Shown: one piece after another, positions 16,259 through 26,401 of the stretch
Layout of the letters: each line of letters opens with the position of its first letter
How positions within the stretch are numbered: the stretch's first letter is position 1
Assembly (NCBI GenBank): GCA_016208105.1
Contig: JACQYS010000017.1
Coordinates: 1 to 64,000, forward strand
DNA from: Desulfovibrio sp.
Lineage (GTDB): Bacteria; Desulfobacterota; Desulfovibrionia; Desulfovibrionales; Desulfovibrionaceae
DNA: 64,000 bases
Direction of reading: 5' to 3'
Translations under genes and position numbers: made by a program
Notes under the pieces: generated by a model
Seen by the model: the letters and a program-made list of their open reading frames with translations, nothing else
Database searches by the model: none
Told to the model about the DNA's origin: nothing

Positions 16259-19200
16259 TCAGGAGGGCCTGAAATCCTTGCCGAGCAGAGCCTGGGCCTC
16301 CTCACACGGCACAGGTTTGGAAAAGAGGAACCCCTGCCCGTACTGGCAGGCCAACCCCTTGAGGCCGTCCCACTGTCCGTGCATCTCCACTCCCTCGGCG
16401 ATCACCTCCAGGCCGAGGTTATGGGCCAGGTTGACTATGGCCCCGACGATATCCGCGTTCTCCTGGCCTTCGCTCATCTTGCCCACGAAGCTGCGGTCGA
16501 TCTTCAGGCTGTCCAGGGGGAAGCTGTGCAGGTAGGCGAGAGACGAATATCCCGTCCCGAAATCGTCAATACTTATCTTCACACCAAGGTCCTTCAGGTG
16601 GCAGAGCATTCGCGACGCGAATTCCGCATTCTCCATGACCTTGGTTTCGGTTATCTCAAGCTTGAGTGACTCCGGCGGGATGCCTGTCTCCTCCAGGACC
16701 GCCCGTATTTCATGCACCAAATCCAGGTGCATGAATTGTTTGGCGGAGAGATTCACGCTCATGGTCAGGGTTTCATCCGCGGGCAGCAGCTTCTGCCAGA
16801 GGGCAAGCTGGCTGCAGGCGCTTTTGAGCACCCAGCTGCCGATGGGCAGGATGAGACCCGTTTCCTCGGCCAGGGGGATGAACTCGCCGGGAGGGGTAAG
16901 ACCGCGCGTGGGATGGTTCCAGCGGACTAGCGCCTCGAACCCTTGGAGCCGCCCGGTTTCCATGTTCACTATGGGCTGGTAATGGAGCAGGAACTCCTTT
17001 CGCTCCAGGGCCAGCCTGAGGTCGGTCTCCAGCTGCAGTATAGAGGTGGCAGCCTGATGCATGGTCGGGTCGAATATTTCGTACCGGTCCTTTCCCAAAG
17101 TCTTGGCCCGGTACATGGCGATGTCGGCGTCGCGGATGAGGTGCTCGGGCCGTTCGTAGGTCCAGGTTTTGAGCACCACCCCGATGCTGGCGGAAGTGTA
17201 CATCTGGCGGCCTTGGATCTTAAACGGCCTGGAGAGCTCGTCGTTTAGCCTGCTGAGCACCCGAGTGGCGTCCAATGTGCCGGATATGTCATCCACCAGC
17301 GCCGCGAATTCATCCCCGCCGAATCTGGCCACGGTGTCCATGGGACGAAGCGCCTGCTTGAGCCGGGCCGAGACCTCAACCAAAAGAGCGTCCCCGGCCA
17401 TGTGCCCCAGGCTGTCGTTAATGATCTTGAATCGGTCCAGATCCAGGAAAAAGACCGCGAACCGGTAGCCGTGCTTGCGCTGGGAACGCCTGAGCGCCCA
17501 TTCCAGCCGGTCCATGAACAGAATCCGGTTGGGCAGACCGGTCAGGGCGTCGTGAAAGGCCTGATGCCTGAGCTGCTGCTCCACGTTTTTACGAGCGGTT
17601 ATGTCCTGGACCTGGCCTTCGTAGTGCTGGAGAACGCCGTCCTCGTTGCGCACTTCCCAGGCACTCTCGCTGACCCACACCATCACCCCGTCTTTGCGGT
17701 TGATTTCGGACACGAAATCCAGCACCTGCCCGGATTCGGAGAGGATCTTCCTGAATTCTTCCCGGCGGGCCCGATCGACATACAGCTGCTCGGCATGATC
17801 GCCCAGGTCCTCCATGAGCGCCTCGGGCGAGGAGTAACCGAAAATTCGCGCCAAGGCAGGATTGGCCGAGAGGTAGCGGCCGTCGGGAGTGGTCTGGTAG
17901 ATGCCTTCCAGGGAATTTTCGAAAATGGAGCGGTATTTGGCTTCAGCCCGTCTGAGTTCCTCTTCGGCCCGTTTGCGCATGGTGATATCGCTCACCGAAC
18001 CCTCGTAGTACAGGGGCTGCCCGTCCTCCCCCCGCACCAGCCGGGCGTGCTCGCTGATCCAGATAATCTTGCCGTCCTTGCGATACACCCGGGACTCGAA
18101 ACCGGACACCCGGCCATCGCGCGCCATGATCTCCTTGAACTCGTCACGCTTGTCAGGGCGGACGTAGAGCATGTTCCCAATATCCGTGATCTCTTCAATG
18201 AGCTGTGTGGGAGAATCGTACCCGTAAATGCGGGCCAGAGCGGAGTTGGTTGAGATGTAGCGTCCGTCCGGAGTGGTCTGAAAGATGCCTTCCTGCGCGT
18301 TTTCGAAAATGGCCCTGAACTTTTCCTCGGCAAGGCGCAGACGCTCCTCGGCCAGTTTGCGGGCGGTGATGTTCTCCACCGTTCCTTCCAGGAAACGCTG
18401 GGAACCTGACGCCCCCTGCACGATCCTCCCGCTTAGCGCCAGCCAGATGGGCTGCCCGTCCTGCCTGTGGGTCGGCACTTCGAAACCGGACACTTCACCG
18501 TTTTGCTCCAGCAAACTCCAGAGTTCGCCGCACTTCTCGGGATCGTCCAGGAAGAGCTCGCACAGGTCGGGACGGGCGAGCAGTTCGTCGGTGGAGTTGC
18601 AGCCCAGAATGTCTGCCAGGGCAGGGTTGACCATGGTGAGCTTCAAATCGAGCGTGGCCTGGAATATGCCCATGACCGCGTTCTGGAAGACGCCGCGATA
18701 TCTCTTCTCGGCAACGCGCAGCGCTTCCTCTGTTTTCTTGCGGGCGGTGATGTCCGTATAGATCCAGAAAAGACCGACGCGGATACCGCCGGCATTTATG
18801 GGGCTAACCACCACCAGCACATGGACCCGTTCCCCGTTTTTGCGCACCCGGACCGTTTCGCGCTGTACCATGCCGTCCTTGAACGCCCTGTTCCGCAAAT
18901 CACTCGCCTCGTCCAGCATGTCCTGCGGGACAACCAACTCCGAGAGCGAACGCCCTTTGACCTCGCACGGCGTGTACCCGAACAGTTCCTCGAACCCCCG
19001 GTTCACCTCTATCACTTCGATATCATTGCCGGTAATGGCGATGGCCTGGGGGGAATTCTCAAAGAGCTGTTCAAAAAATGACCGCTGCAGAAAGAGAGAA
19101 GAGTCTTTTCCGGAAGCCGGAAACTCCGGCAGGCTGCTTCCAAGCACGCGCCGCAGGCTTTGGACCAGGTGATCGGTGTCGTCGAGCCCCACCCTCTCCA

Positions 19201-19504
19201 GGTACTGAAGACCTTCCGGAAGGGAGTCGTTCGCACCGGCGGCGGGATCTTGAAGCAAGAGAACCGGGGAGTCCGGACTCTTGGAGCGAATTGTTGCGAG
19301 AGCCTCTCTCATCGTGGTTCCCGGCAGGTGCGTCCCGGCCAGGACGACGTCCCAATCGTGAGAAGAAAGGCGCGTTTCGAGCGAGGCGTGTGAATCCACC
19401 CAGGCATAGACAGGAGAAAAACCCGCTTGCGACAGGATGCCCACCAGGTCTTCCGACACTTTCTCAAGGGCGTGGAGTATAAGGACACGGAGGCTGGATT
19501 TCAC
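16259..19504 (-). CDS. PAS-GGDEF-EAL cyclic-di-GMP protein
   Basis: A 1081-residue protein: a receiver-like N-terminal segment (1-115) without the full acid pocket, four PAS domains with PAC motifs (about 145-640), GGDEF and EAL. The active site [13 protein letters not shown] is intact, with an RxxD inhibitory site (RPMD) five residues before it. The EAL domain has [36 protein letters not shown] and KIDRSF, all residues needed for phosphodiesterase activity. Both activities are therefore possible. No membrane helices are visible, so it is a cytoplasmic sensor. It starts with GTG at 19504, first in a run of genes on this strand. Confidence 0.9.
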   Translation of the reverse strand: MKSSLRVLILHALEKVSEDLVGILSQAGFSPVYAWVDSHASLETRLSSHDWDVVLAGTHLPGTTMREALATIRSKSPDSPVLLLQDPAAGANDSLPEGLQYLERVGLDDTDHLVQSLRRVLGSSLPEFPASGKDSSLFLQRSFFEQLFENSPQAIAITGNDIEVIEVNRGFEELFGYTPCEVKGRSLSELVVPQDMLDEASDLRNRAFKDGMVQRETVRVRKNGERVHVLVVVSPINAGGIRVGLFWIYTDITARKKTEEALRVAEKRYRGVFQNAVMGIFQATLDLKLTMVNPALADILGCNSTDELLARPDLCELFLDDPEKCGELWSLLEQNGEVSGFEVPTHRQDGQPIWLALSGRIVQGASGSQRFLEGTVENITARKLAEERLRLAEEKFRAIFENAQEGIFQTTPDGRYISTNSALARIYGYDSPTQLIEEITDIGNMLYVRPDKRDEFKEIMARDGRVSGFESRVYRKDGKIIWISEHARLVRGEDGQPLYYEGSVSDITMRKRAEEELRRAEAKYRSIFENSLEGIYQTTPDGRYLSANPALARIFGYSSPEALMEDLGDHAEQLYVDRARREEFRKILSESGQVLDFVSEINRKDGVMVWVSESAWEVRNEDGVLQHYEGQVQDITARKNVEQQLRHQAFHDALTGLPNRILFMDRLEWALRRSQRKHGYRFAVFFLDLDRFKIINDSLGHMAGDALLVEVSARLKQALRPMDTVARFGGDEFAALVDDISGTLDATRVLSRLNDELSRPFKIQGRQMYTSASIGVVLKTWTYERPEHLIRDADIAMYRAKTLGKDRYEIFDPTMHQAATSILQLETDLRLALERKEFLLHYQPIVNMETGRLQGFEALVRWNHPTRGLTPPGEFIPLAEETGLILPIGSWVLKSACSQLALWQKLLPADETLTMSVNLSAKQFMHLDLVHEIRAVLEETGIPPESLKLEITETKVMENAEFASRMLCHLKDLGVKISIDDFGTGYSSLAYLHSFPLDSLKIDRSFVGKMSEGQENADIVGAIVNLAHNLGLEVIAEGVEMHGQWDGLKGLACQYGQGFLFSKPVPCEEAQALLGKDFRPS

Positions 19505-19620
19505 TACGGTCTCGGTAGCTGGAGGGTACTTCTACTCATGCACCAAAACGTCACTCCGAGGGTCCTTACGACCAACGAGCTCGAAAAGCCACCTAAATAA
19601 GTCGTATTGAATTCGGCAGG

Positions 19621-21408
19621 TTATATTGCCCTTGTCATTTCCTCCGCTGTCTGTTGCGCATGGAGGGAAAACTCACGCACCGCATGCTTGAAGGCCTCGA
19701 GCGCAGGGGGAATTCGAGTGGTATCGGACTCGCGGAGCGCGGATTCAAGCTCCAGTGAAGCCCGGCTGAGCTTTTCTCCCCCAAGGTTCGCCGCCAGCCC
19801 CTTGATGGAATGGGCCAGAACAACAGCGTCACCGGTCGCCCCGGATGTGATGAGTTCGTCCATGAGCTGCCCGGACTCCTCATACTCCCGCAGGAACCCC
19901 GTGAGCAGGCGGGCATAGAGTTCCCGGTTGCCCATAAGCAGGGCCAGTGCATGCCGGGAATCCATGGCGGCCGGTTCCCGCTCGCCACTGCGCCGGAGGG
20001 AGGCAAGCCGCAAGGCGGCGAACAGTGAAGCAGCGTCAATCGGCTTGGTGAGATGGTCGTCCATTCCCGCTTCCAGCGAACGGATTCTGTCTTCGTGGGA
20101 GACGCGCCCGGTGAGCGCGATGACAGGCAGATCCTTGCCACCCGGCAGTTCACGGATGGCCTTCAAAGTTTCAAACCCATCCATGTCCGGCATGGCAATA
20201 TCAAGCAAGACAGCGTCGAACTCTTCACGCCGGAGCGCCTCCACGGCCAGAAGTCCGCTCTCGGCCACGGTCGCTACAATTTCCGCATGCCCGAGCACTT
20301 CTCTTGCCGTGTGGCGACCGAAGGGGCTGTCGTCCACTATGAGCACTCGCATGCCGGAAAGCCCCTCTACCAGTTCTGACAGGCTCTGGAGGTCGTTGCT
20401 ATCGGAAAACGTCCCCGGTTTCCCCCGTGTTTTGGCATTCCCGCATTTAAGCCCACCGCCGTTGTTCTTTACCAATGCCCGGCTGAACTCTTTGGGAGGT
20501 TCAAGCCCCTTGGAAATTTGCCTTCGCTTACGGATTTCCTCTCCGAGGCCTTTGTTGACCATATTAAGCTTTGCGGTACGCAACGGCACCTGCGACCGTA
20601 TTCGACCAGCTTGACGCAAGTGCAAGAAAAGTAGCACCGACATGGAAAGGGCAATGGCCGTGCCCCCAACATACCCTTCCCAGTATCCTCCAAGGCTCGC
20701 CAAGATTTCAGTCCTGCCAAGGAGCAGACGCAGTGTAACTCCCTTGATGTGCAACGGACGGACAGTGGTCATCGCCTTCCGTAAATACTCTCCGGACAGC
20801 AGTTCCCAATTATCCGATGCCCCTGCCCGCACCTCGATTCCATAGCCGTAGCCATATTCCGCCAGGGTTCCAAGCCCAGCAAGCTTCTCTGCCGTTTCAA
20901 GAGTCATCACCGCTGTTACGAAACCCAAGAGACGGTGTTGCCTCCCCTGTTCCTCAAAAACCGGGGCCCTGCCCATGAATCCGGTCTGGCCAGAGTGCAG
21001 CCTAAAAGGCCCCGAGAGCGTTGCGACGGATTCCTGGCTCTCACCGCCACTTGCAGCCCCGTGTTTCTCGGACCCAACCTTTCGGGAGGCGGGTCCAGGC
21101 GCATCCTCCGACGTGAACCCCATGGTTTCAACCCCGGGAAACGCCGCCCGGACAGCCGTGGCGGCTGTGTCGAAATTGCGTCTGTCCAGCGTGTCCTGGC
21201 TTATCAATGTGGCCAGCATTTCAGATGCGCGCAACAGCCGGGAGAGGATTTCCTCCAAGGTCTCGGCCTTGTGGGAACAGAGGACATCCAGTTCGGCGCC
21301 GAGCCTTTCGCGCTCCGTGTGCAACCGTGTGAGGCCATGCCAATGGGTTACCCCCATGACCAGCGCAAAGAGAAGAACGGGAGGCAGGAGTGTTTTTAGT
21401 TTGTCCAT
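19621..21408 (-). CDS. CHASE-domain membrane protein with REC and Hpt but no kinase core
   Basis: A 595-residue protein. Residues 1-30 contain the first membrane helix, followed by a periplasmic CHASE-type sensor (about 35-255), a second helix (about 258-280), a short linker, a receiver domain (MRVLIVDDSPFG, LLDIAMPDMDGFE, IALTGRVS, TKPIDAASLF) at about 355-475, and an Hpt domain with the phospho-His in VLAHSIKGLAANLGGE. The HisKA and HATPase domains expected in a hybrid kinase are absent: about 70 residues join the helix to the receiver. The start is ATG 21408. It could signal through a partner kinase, or be a degraded hybrid kinase. Confidence 0.8.
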   Translation of the reverse strand: MDKLKTLLPPVLLFALVMGVTHWHGLTRLHTERERLGAELDVLCSHKAETLEEILSRLLRASEMLATLISQDTLDRRNFDTAATAVRAAFPGVETMGFTSEDAPGPASRKVGSEKHGAASGGESQESVATLSGPFRLHSGQTGFMGRAPVFEEQGRQHRLLGFVTAVMTLETAEKLAGLGTLAEYGYGYGIEVRAGASDNWELLSGEYLRKAMTTVRPLHIKGVTLRLLLGRTEILASLGGYWEGYVGGTAIALSMSVLLFLHLRQAGRIRSQVPLRTAKLNMVNKGLGEEIRKRRQISKGLEPPKEFSRALVKNNGGGLKCGNAKTRGKPGTFSDSNDLQSLSELVEGLSGMRVLIVDDSPFGRHTAREVLGHAEIVATVAESGLLAVEALRREEFDAVLLDIAMPDMDGFETLKAIRELPGGKDLPVIALTGRVSHEDRIRSLEAGMDDHLTKPIDAASLFAALRLASLRRSGEREPAAMDSRHALALLMGNRELYARLLTGFLREYEESGQLMDELITSGATGDAVVLAHSIKGLAANLGGEKLSRASLELESALRESDTTRIPPALEAFKHAVREFSLHAQQTAEEMTRAI

Positions 21409-21502
21409 GACAGCCTGTTGCCGCACGGGTTGGGAACAGCTGCCCGTGTCCGGACCCAAAATAACTACAAGCGCCCAATGCTAATGTAAATGTAGCCCAA
21501 TG

Positions 21503-21534
21503 AAAAAGCCCCGCCGTTTCGGGCGGGGCTTTTT
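21503..21534. terminator. Bidirectional rho-independent terminator
   Basis: AAAAAGCCCCGCC pairs perfectly with GGCGGGGCTTTTT around a six-base loop. The A-tract and T-tract make it work in both directions. It lies between the TSUP operon and the CHASE-REC-Hpt gene, both on the minus strand, so it ends the ferredoxin-TSUP transcript. Confidence 0.9.
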
Positions 21535-21555
21535 GGTAACAACGACTGCAAGAAC

Positions 21556-21951
21556 CTAATACACGCCCAACAGGGAAAGGCCCAGCAGGGTGAGCCCCAC
21601 CACGGCCACGCGCTTCACCATCAAGGGGCTAATGCGCTTGGCGATCTGGGGGGCGATGAAGCCGCCCAGGATGGCCGCCGGGAACATGATGAGGAAGAAG
21701 GTGAGATCGAAATTGCCGAACTGGTAATGGCGTACGGAACTCATGAGAGTGTTGAACGCGATGGCCAGAAGCGAACTTCCCACCACCAGATACATGGGCA
21801 GGCCCAGGACAACGGTCATGAGCGGCACCATGAAGGGACCGCCGCCGAAACCGAACATGGAGGCCACGATGGCCAGAATGAACGCTCCGATGCAACCGAC
21901 GATGATATTGACCTTGAACTCCTGGCCCCAGAATTCCACTGTGATATGCAT
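21556..21951 (-). CDS. TauE/SafE (TSUP) half-transporter, small subunit
   Basis: A 131-residue membrane protein that contains only one TSUP repeat. The typical glycine-rich motif FGFGGGPFMVPLM sits after the first helix, followed by VGSSLLAIAFNTLMSS, and about four helices in all. A full TauE/SafE transporter has two such repeats and about 250 residues or more. The partner repeat is in the gene 28 bases upstream, suggesting that the two polypeptides join into one carrier. TSUP proteins move sulfite, sulfoacetate or other small organosulfur anions. It is the last gene before the terminator at 21503-21534. Confidence 0.8.
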   Translation of the reverse strand: MHITVEFWGQEFKVNIIVGCIGAFILAIVASMFGFGGGPFMVPLMTVVLGLPMYLVVGSSLLAIAFNTLMSSVRHYQFGNFDLTFFLIMFPAAILGGFIAPQIAKRISPLMVKRVAVVGLTLLGLSLLGVY

Positions 21952-21978
21952 AATGATGCTCCTTGATCCTTTTCCGGG

Positions 21979-23223
21979 TTAGCCCTTGGCCTTGGCCGAT
22001 TCCTCAGCGCGTTTCTTGAACTCCTTGAGGATGGCCTGCTCTTTCTTGTTCCTTTCCAGATAGCCCGGGGTGGTCTGCCAGAGCATCAGGGCTGCAAGAA
22101 TCAACAAGATGATGCCAAAGACGAACTTGAACTGGTCCAGAGTGATGAGCTCGGTGAGTTTGGGCCCGATGAAGCCGCCGGCGGCCATGGCCAGACCCAT
22201 GATTATTCCGAGTTTCCAGCTGATGAACTTGATCTTGGTGTAGTTATAGACGCCCGACATCTGGGAAAAGAGCACTGTGGGGGTCACGGTTCCGGCCACG
22301 ATGGTGTGGGGCAGGGCAGGCCAGATGGACAGGAGGATGGGGTTCAACAGGAAGCCGCCGCCCGCGCCCATGAGCACACCAAAAATACCGATGCCCAGGG
22401 TGAGCAGGAAGGGCCAGAACACGTTCAGGGAGGTGCCTGCGCCGGACATGTACATCACCGGGAAGGAAATTGCGTTGTCCACCACAACGGGTTTGGACTT
22501 GAGGTCCTTATCCGAAAATGCCGTGATGGTGTACTTTCCAGGGGCGCTGCCGTCAGGGATTTTCACCTTACAGGTGTAGGAGCCGTCCGGCTGCACCTGC
22601 ACCGTGGGGGACAACAGCTTCCCCGGGGTGCGGAACCGGGCCTTCACCAGCTGCATGGAACGGCGTTTGTTCTCCTGGGGGTCCAGGGTCGCGAGCTTGT
22701 CACCGCGCGAGCCGAGAATGGAGGCCATAAACGAGGTCTGGTATGCGTCGATGGCGATCTTGGCAGGAACGCTGTAGGCCACGTCCGCGCCAAGTTCTTT
22801 CAGAGCGTCTGAATACGGGAACTTGCGCCCCTGAGCCTTGAACTTCTCAAAGACCTCCTTGGTGGAGGTGGGGGTGTAGATTTGATAGAAAGCCGGAAGG
22901 TCCTGGGTGAGGTAGAGCTTGTAGGGACGCTTGCCTTCCTTGTCCGGGCGGTCGTCGAAGAACACTGCGCGAACCTTGCTCTCGTTCGCCACCTCTATAT
23001 ACACGGGTTTTCCGGGCTGGGTCTTGCCCGAAACGGTTACCTCGCCGCCGTTGCTGAGTGAAGCTTTGTCAACGGAGAGGCTTAAGCCCCCGGCCGCATC
23101 CGCTGCCGGCGCGGCCTGAGCGGGAGCAGGTTTTTGATCCTGGGCTTGGCCGAAAGGCACGTAATAAGACGCCATGACGAGGCACAGCATTACCATCGCC
23201 ACAATTGCGCGTTTTCTCGACAT
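21979..23223 (-). CDS. TauE/SafE (TSUP) half-transporter with large periplasmic domain
   Basis: A 414-residue protein. An N-terminal signal or anchor (RKRAIVAMVMLCLVMASYY) and a Pro/Ala-rich linker lead to a periplasmic region of about 200 residues that includes Ig-like strands at 46-75 and 205-240. A single TSUP repeat follows (about 265-385), with GIFGVLMGAGGGFLLNPILL and VAGTVTPTVLFSQ. The C-terminal tail is highly charged and cytoplasmic. The second repeat is supplied by the next gene. The large exoplasmic domain is unusual in TSUP carriers and may bind substrate or a partner. The gene follows the ferredoxin gene by 55 bases. Confidence 0.78.
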   Translation of the reverse strand: MSRKRAIVAMVMLCLVMASYYVPFGQAQDQKPAPAQAAPAADAAGGLSLSVDKASLSNGGEVTVSGKTQPGKPVYIEVANESKVRAVFFDDRPDKEGKRPYKLYLTQDLPAFYQIYTPTSTKEVFEKFKAQGRKFPYSDALKELGADVAYSVPAKIAIDAYQTSFMASILGSRGDKLATLDPQENKRRSMQLVKARFRTPGKLLSPTVQVQPDGSYTCKVKIPDGSAPGKYTITAFSDKDLKSKPVVVDNAISFPVMYMSGAGTSLNVFWPFLLTLGIGIFGVLMGAGGGFLLNPILLSIWPALPHTIVAGTVTPTVLFSQMSGVYNYTKIKFISWKLGIIMGLAMAAGGFIGPKLTELITLDQFKFVFGIILLILAALMLWQTTPGYLERNKKEQAILKEFKKRAEESAKAKG

Positions 23224-23278
23224 AGGCTGGGGCTCCTTATTGCGATGTTTCGATGCGTTCTATCCGTGAAACCGGGCG

Positions 23279-23800
23279 TTACACCCCCGGCTCTTCGAGC
23301 TGGTGCTTGAGCAACTTTTCTCCCCACTGGGAGCGAATGGATTTCGAGGCCTCGTTGGGCCTGACGAATTCCAGGGCGTGTGCGGTACAACCAGTGACGC
23401 AGGCGGGGTTCTTCCCGGCGTCGATGCGGTCGCGGCAGAAATCGCATTTAATGGCCTTGCCCGAGGCCTCGTCCCACTGCGGAACGTTCCAGGGGCAGGC
23501 GATGATACAGGCCTTGCAACCAACGCACAGCTTGGGCTGCACGAAAACGATGCCGTCCTTCTCGCGCCTGGTCATGGCCCCGGTGGGGCAGGCGGAGACG
23601 CACCAGGGCTCCTCGCAATGGAAGCACGGCATGAAAAGACTCATGATCTTCGGCTTGCCGCCCTTGCTCACTGGCCCGACGCTCACCAGCTGTCCAAGCC
23701 TTGCCCCGAGCGGCACCCTGTTCTTGGATTTGCAATGGACTTCGCAGGCCTTGCAGCTGATGCAGCGCTTGGCGTCCGTTTTGATGTAATAAAGGCTCAT
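23279..23800 (-). CDS. 4Fe-4S ferredoxin subunit (DMSO-reductase B type)
   Basis: A 173-residue electron-transfer protein with four cysteine clusters: CISCKACEVHCK, CFHCEEPWCVSACP, CVGCKACIIACP and CDFCRDRIDAGKNPACVTGC, matching the four-cluster B subunits of molybdopterin oxidoreductases (PhsB/NrfC/PsrB-like). There is no Tat or Sec signal, so it is cytoplasmic. I use ATG 23798-23800; a GTG two codons upstream has no room for a ribosome site. It is divergent from the catalytic molybdopterin subunit, with 486 bases between the starts, and is followed by the TSUP genes. Confidence 0.85.
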   Translation of the reverse strand: MSLYYIKTDAKRCISCKACEVHCKSKNRVPLGARLGQLVSVGPVSKGGKPKIMSLFMPCFHCEEPWCVSACPTGAMTRREKDGIVFVQPKLCVGCKACIIACPWNVPQWDEASGKAIKCDFCRDRIDAGKNPACVTGCTAHALEFVRPNEASKSIRSQWGEKLLKHQLEEPGV

Positions 23801-24286
23801 TCTCACCCCCGCTCCGGTCGGGGCGCACAGCTGTTTCGGAACCTCATGGATCGCGAACCCAGACGCCGCCCGTTATTCATAAGAACCATCTATGAGTAGC
23901 TTGAGAAAACTCAACACCGTCGATGCGAAAGGCAAAACATTACATACATGAAAGGATTCCCGCAAGGCAAGGCCCACCCCCACTTCCAGCCTGTCAGCGC
24001 GTGCCGCACCGGACATTATGATCCAAGCATGCGATAATGCCAGATCGCAAGGCCTCGCTGCGGCAATTCCACACATCTGCAGTATGATTTCCACTCATCA
24101 ATCCCAGTTGGAACTATATACAGATTACAGGGAACACAGGCAACCCATGTTACTATTATCCCAATCTCCATGCAGTCTTGTCATGTTTTTTCGGAACTGC
24201 TACGGACAGGAAGAAACAGTCTGGGCCCGGATCGTTCATAAGAGAGCCGGACTTTGTTCCCAAGACGATTATGCCAGGAGGTCTTC
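23801..24286. other. Divergent intergenic region, ferredoxin / molybdopterin oxidoreductase
   Basis: 486 bases with no gene I can support. It is AT-richer than the flanks and must hold promoters for both directions, but I see no -35/-10 pair, -24/-12 pair or long palindrome that I would trust. A TTCATAAGA motif occurs twice (near 23876 and 24234), possibly by chance. It ends with AGGAGG at 24276-24281, the ribosome site of the oxidoreductase. Confidence 0.5.
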
Positions 24287-26368
24287 ATGTCCAAGAAGGA
24301 AATCTTCAGCGTCTGCGGTATGTGCACCGTGCGATGCCCCATAATGGTGGACGTGGAGGACGGCGAGATCCGATTCATCCAGGGCAACCCCCACTCTCCC
24401 CTCAAGGGAGCCCTTTGCGCCCGTGGCGCGGCCGGCCCGGCCCTTGAGGCCGACGCCGAACGGCCCCAATACCCCATGATCCGCCAGGGGGCGCGCGGCG
24501 AAGGCAAATGGGCCAGGGTCAGCTGGGATGAGGCTCTGGATTACGTCGCCGCGAAACTAAAGGAGCTCATGGACCGCCACGGTCCGCGCACTGTGCTTCT
24601 TTCCGACCGGGGCGGCCCCTTCGTGGACCTGCACCAGGGATTCATGCGCGCTCTGGGCTCGCCAAACTACTGCAACCACGACGTGGCCTGCGCCAGGAAC
24701 GTGCAGCACGGCTGCCGCTCCGTAACTGGCAGGCCGCGTACCGAATTCGTCTACGACTACTCCAACGCCAAGCACATCGTTCTCCAGACCCGCAACATCT
24801 TCGAGGCCATCAACGTGGCTGAGGTCAACTCCGTGCTCGACGGCATCGGCAAGGGCTGCGAGCTGACCTGCATCGACATCCGGGCCACGGTCACCGCCAG
24901 CAAGGCAGACAACTTCTTCATGATCCGTCCGGGAACGGACTACGCCTTCAATCTGGCCGTGATCCACGAGCTTTTGCACAAGGGCCTCTACGACAAGGCC
25001 TATGCCGAAATGTGGATCAAGGACCTGGACCGCCTGCGCACCTTCGTTGAGCCCTACTCTCCTGAGTGGGCGGCCCGCGAGTGCGGGGTGGAGGCCAAGG
25101 CCATCTCCACCCTGGCCAAGGACCTCTCCAAGGCGGCGCCCCACGTCATCTGGCATCCGGGCTGGATGGCCTCGCGCTACAAGGACTCCTTCTACGTCTG
25201 CCGCACGGCCTACATAATAAATGCCCTGCTGGGCTCCATCGGGGCCAAGGGCGGCCTGCCCATCGCCAGCACCCCAAAGGATGTGGGCAAGCAGGGGATC
25301 AAAAAGCTCGTGGACCTCTTCCCCAAGCCCGAGGAGAAGCGTGCCGACGGCGTAGGCTGGAAGCTCACCGCCCACGATGCCGGACCAGGCCTGGTGCACA
25401 AGGCCTTCGAGGCCATCGACACCGGCGACCCGTACGAGGTGAAGGCCTACATCGCCTACCGCCACGACCCGCTCATGGCCATGCCCGATCCGGACGCCAT
25501 GCGCCGCGTGTGGGACAAGCTGGACCTTTTGGTGAGCGTGACCTTCTCCTGGTCGGACACCGCCTGGTATTCCGACGTGATCCTGCCGCTCTCGCCCTAT
25601 CTTTCCCGCGAATCCATCGTGGCCCAGAAGGGTGGGCTCAAACCCCAGTTCTTCTACCGCCAACGCGCTTTGCAGCCACGCTTCGAGACCAAGGCGGACT
25701 GGGAGATCTTGTGCGGGCTGGCCGAGCGGCTAGGTATCGAGGCTTTTGCCTTCAAATCCATCGAGGACATCTGGGCGTATCAGCTCGAAGGCACGGGCTA
25801 CACCATCGACGACCTGGCCAAGAAAGGCTTCGTTGGGCTTGCCAGCGAGCCGCGCTATTTGCCTGTGGAGGAGCTGAAATTCGCCACCCCTTCGGGCAAG
25901 CTCGAGATGGTGAGTGAAAAGTGGGAAAAGGCCGGGTTCGAATCCCTGGCCCCGTATACGTCTCCCGACAAGCCAGAGGGCGACAAGTTCCGCATCGCAT
26001 TCGGCCGGGTGGGCGTCCACACCCAGGGACATACCGTCAACAACCCCCTGCTGGCCGAGCAGTTCAGCGAGAACGTCCTGTGGCTGAACGCCGAACGCGC
26101 CAAGGCTCTGGGTATCCAGGACGGCGATCTGGTGGAAATTTCCTCCAACGGCTATTCCGGCAAGCTCAAGGCCTTTGTCACCGAGTTCATCCACCCCGAG
26201 GCGGCCTTCATGGTGCACGGGTTCGGGCACGACCTTCCCGTGGAGACCCGGGCCAAGGGCAAGGGAGTTGCCGACAACCGGCTCATGCCCGGCGGCTTGG
26301 CCGTGGAATCAGCTCCTGGCGGAGGCCTGGCCATGCAGGAGTTTTTCGTCACCGTGCGTAAGGCATAA
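24287..26368 (+). CDS. Molybdopterin oxidoreductase catalytic subunit, cytoplasmic (PhsA/PsrA-like)
   Basis: A 693-residue bis-MGD enzyme of the DMSO-reductase family. The N-terminal [4Fe-4S] site is Cys10-x2-Cys13-x3-Cys17-x26-Cys44. The Mo-ligand position follows the usual H-x-x-x-C pattern in NHDVACARNVQHG. Later MGD-binding segments include VTFSWSDTAWYSDVILPLSP and FGRVGVHTQGHTVNNPLL. The nearest relatives are thiosulfate and polysulfide reductases, but those carry a Tat signal and this one has none. It starts at ATG 24287 after AGGAGG; the extension to 24254 adds no signal. The partner ferredoxin is divergent. The substrate is unknown. Confidence 0.82.
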   Translation: MSKKEIFSVCGMCTVRCPIMVDVEDGEIRFIQGNPHSPLKGALCARGAAGPALEADAERPQYPMIRQGARGEGKWARVSWDEALDYVAAKLKELMDRHGPRTVLLSDRGGPFVDLHQGFMRALGSPNYCNHDVACARNVQHGCRSVTGRPRTEFVYDYSNAKHIVLQTRNIFEAINVAEVNSVLDGIGKGCELTCIDIRATVTASKADNFFMIRPGTDYAFNLAVIHELLHKGLYDKAYAEMWIKDLDRLRTFVEPYSPEWAARECGVEAKAISTLAKDLSKAAPHVIWHPGWMASRYKDSFYVCRTAYIINALLGSIGAKGGLPIASTPKDVGKQGIKKLVDLFPKPEEKRADGVGWKLTAHDAGPGLVHKAFEAIDTGDPYEVKAYIAYRHDPLMAMPDPDAMRRVWDKLDLLVSVTFSWSDTAWYSDVILPLSPYLSRESIVAQKGGLKPQFFYRQRALQPRFETKADWEILCGLAERLGIEAFAFKSIEDIWAYQLEGTGYTIDDLAKKGFVGLASEPRYLPVEELKFATPSGKLEMVSEKWEKAGFESLAPYTSPDKPEGDKFRIAFGRVGVHTQGHTVNNPLLAEQFSENVLWLNAERAKALGIQDGDLVEISSNGYSGKLKAFVTEFIHPEAAFMVHGFGHDLPVETRAKGKGVADNRLMPGGLAVESAPGGGLAMQEFFVTVRKA

Positions 26369-26401
26369 GCTTCACCAGACAACAAAGATTCTCCAACACT
26401 C

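Noticed and set aside
24557-25663. Open frame of 368 codons antisense to the molybdopterin oxidoreductase
   Set aside because: No ribosome site, low-complexity Gly/Val/His composition, and complete overlap with a well-supported gene.
25932-25949. tRNA T-arm-like string (GGGTTCGAATCCC)
   Set aside because: It is inside the molybdopterin oxidoreductase reading frame, and no acceptor stem, anticodon arm or D-arm surrounds it.
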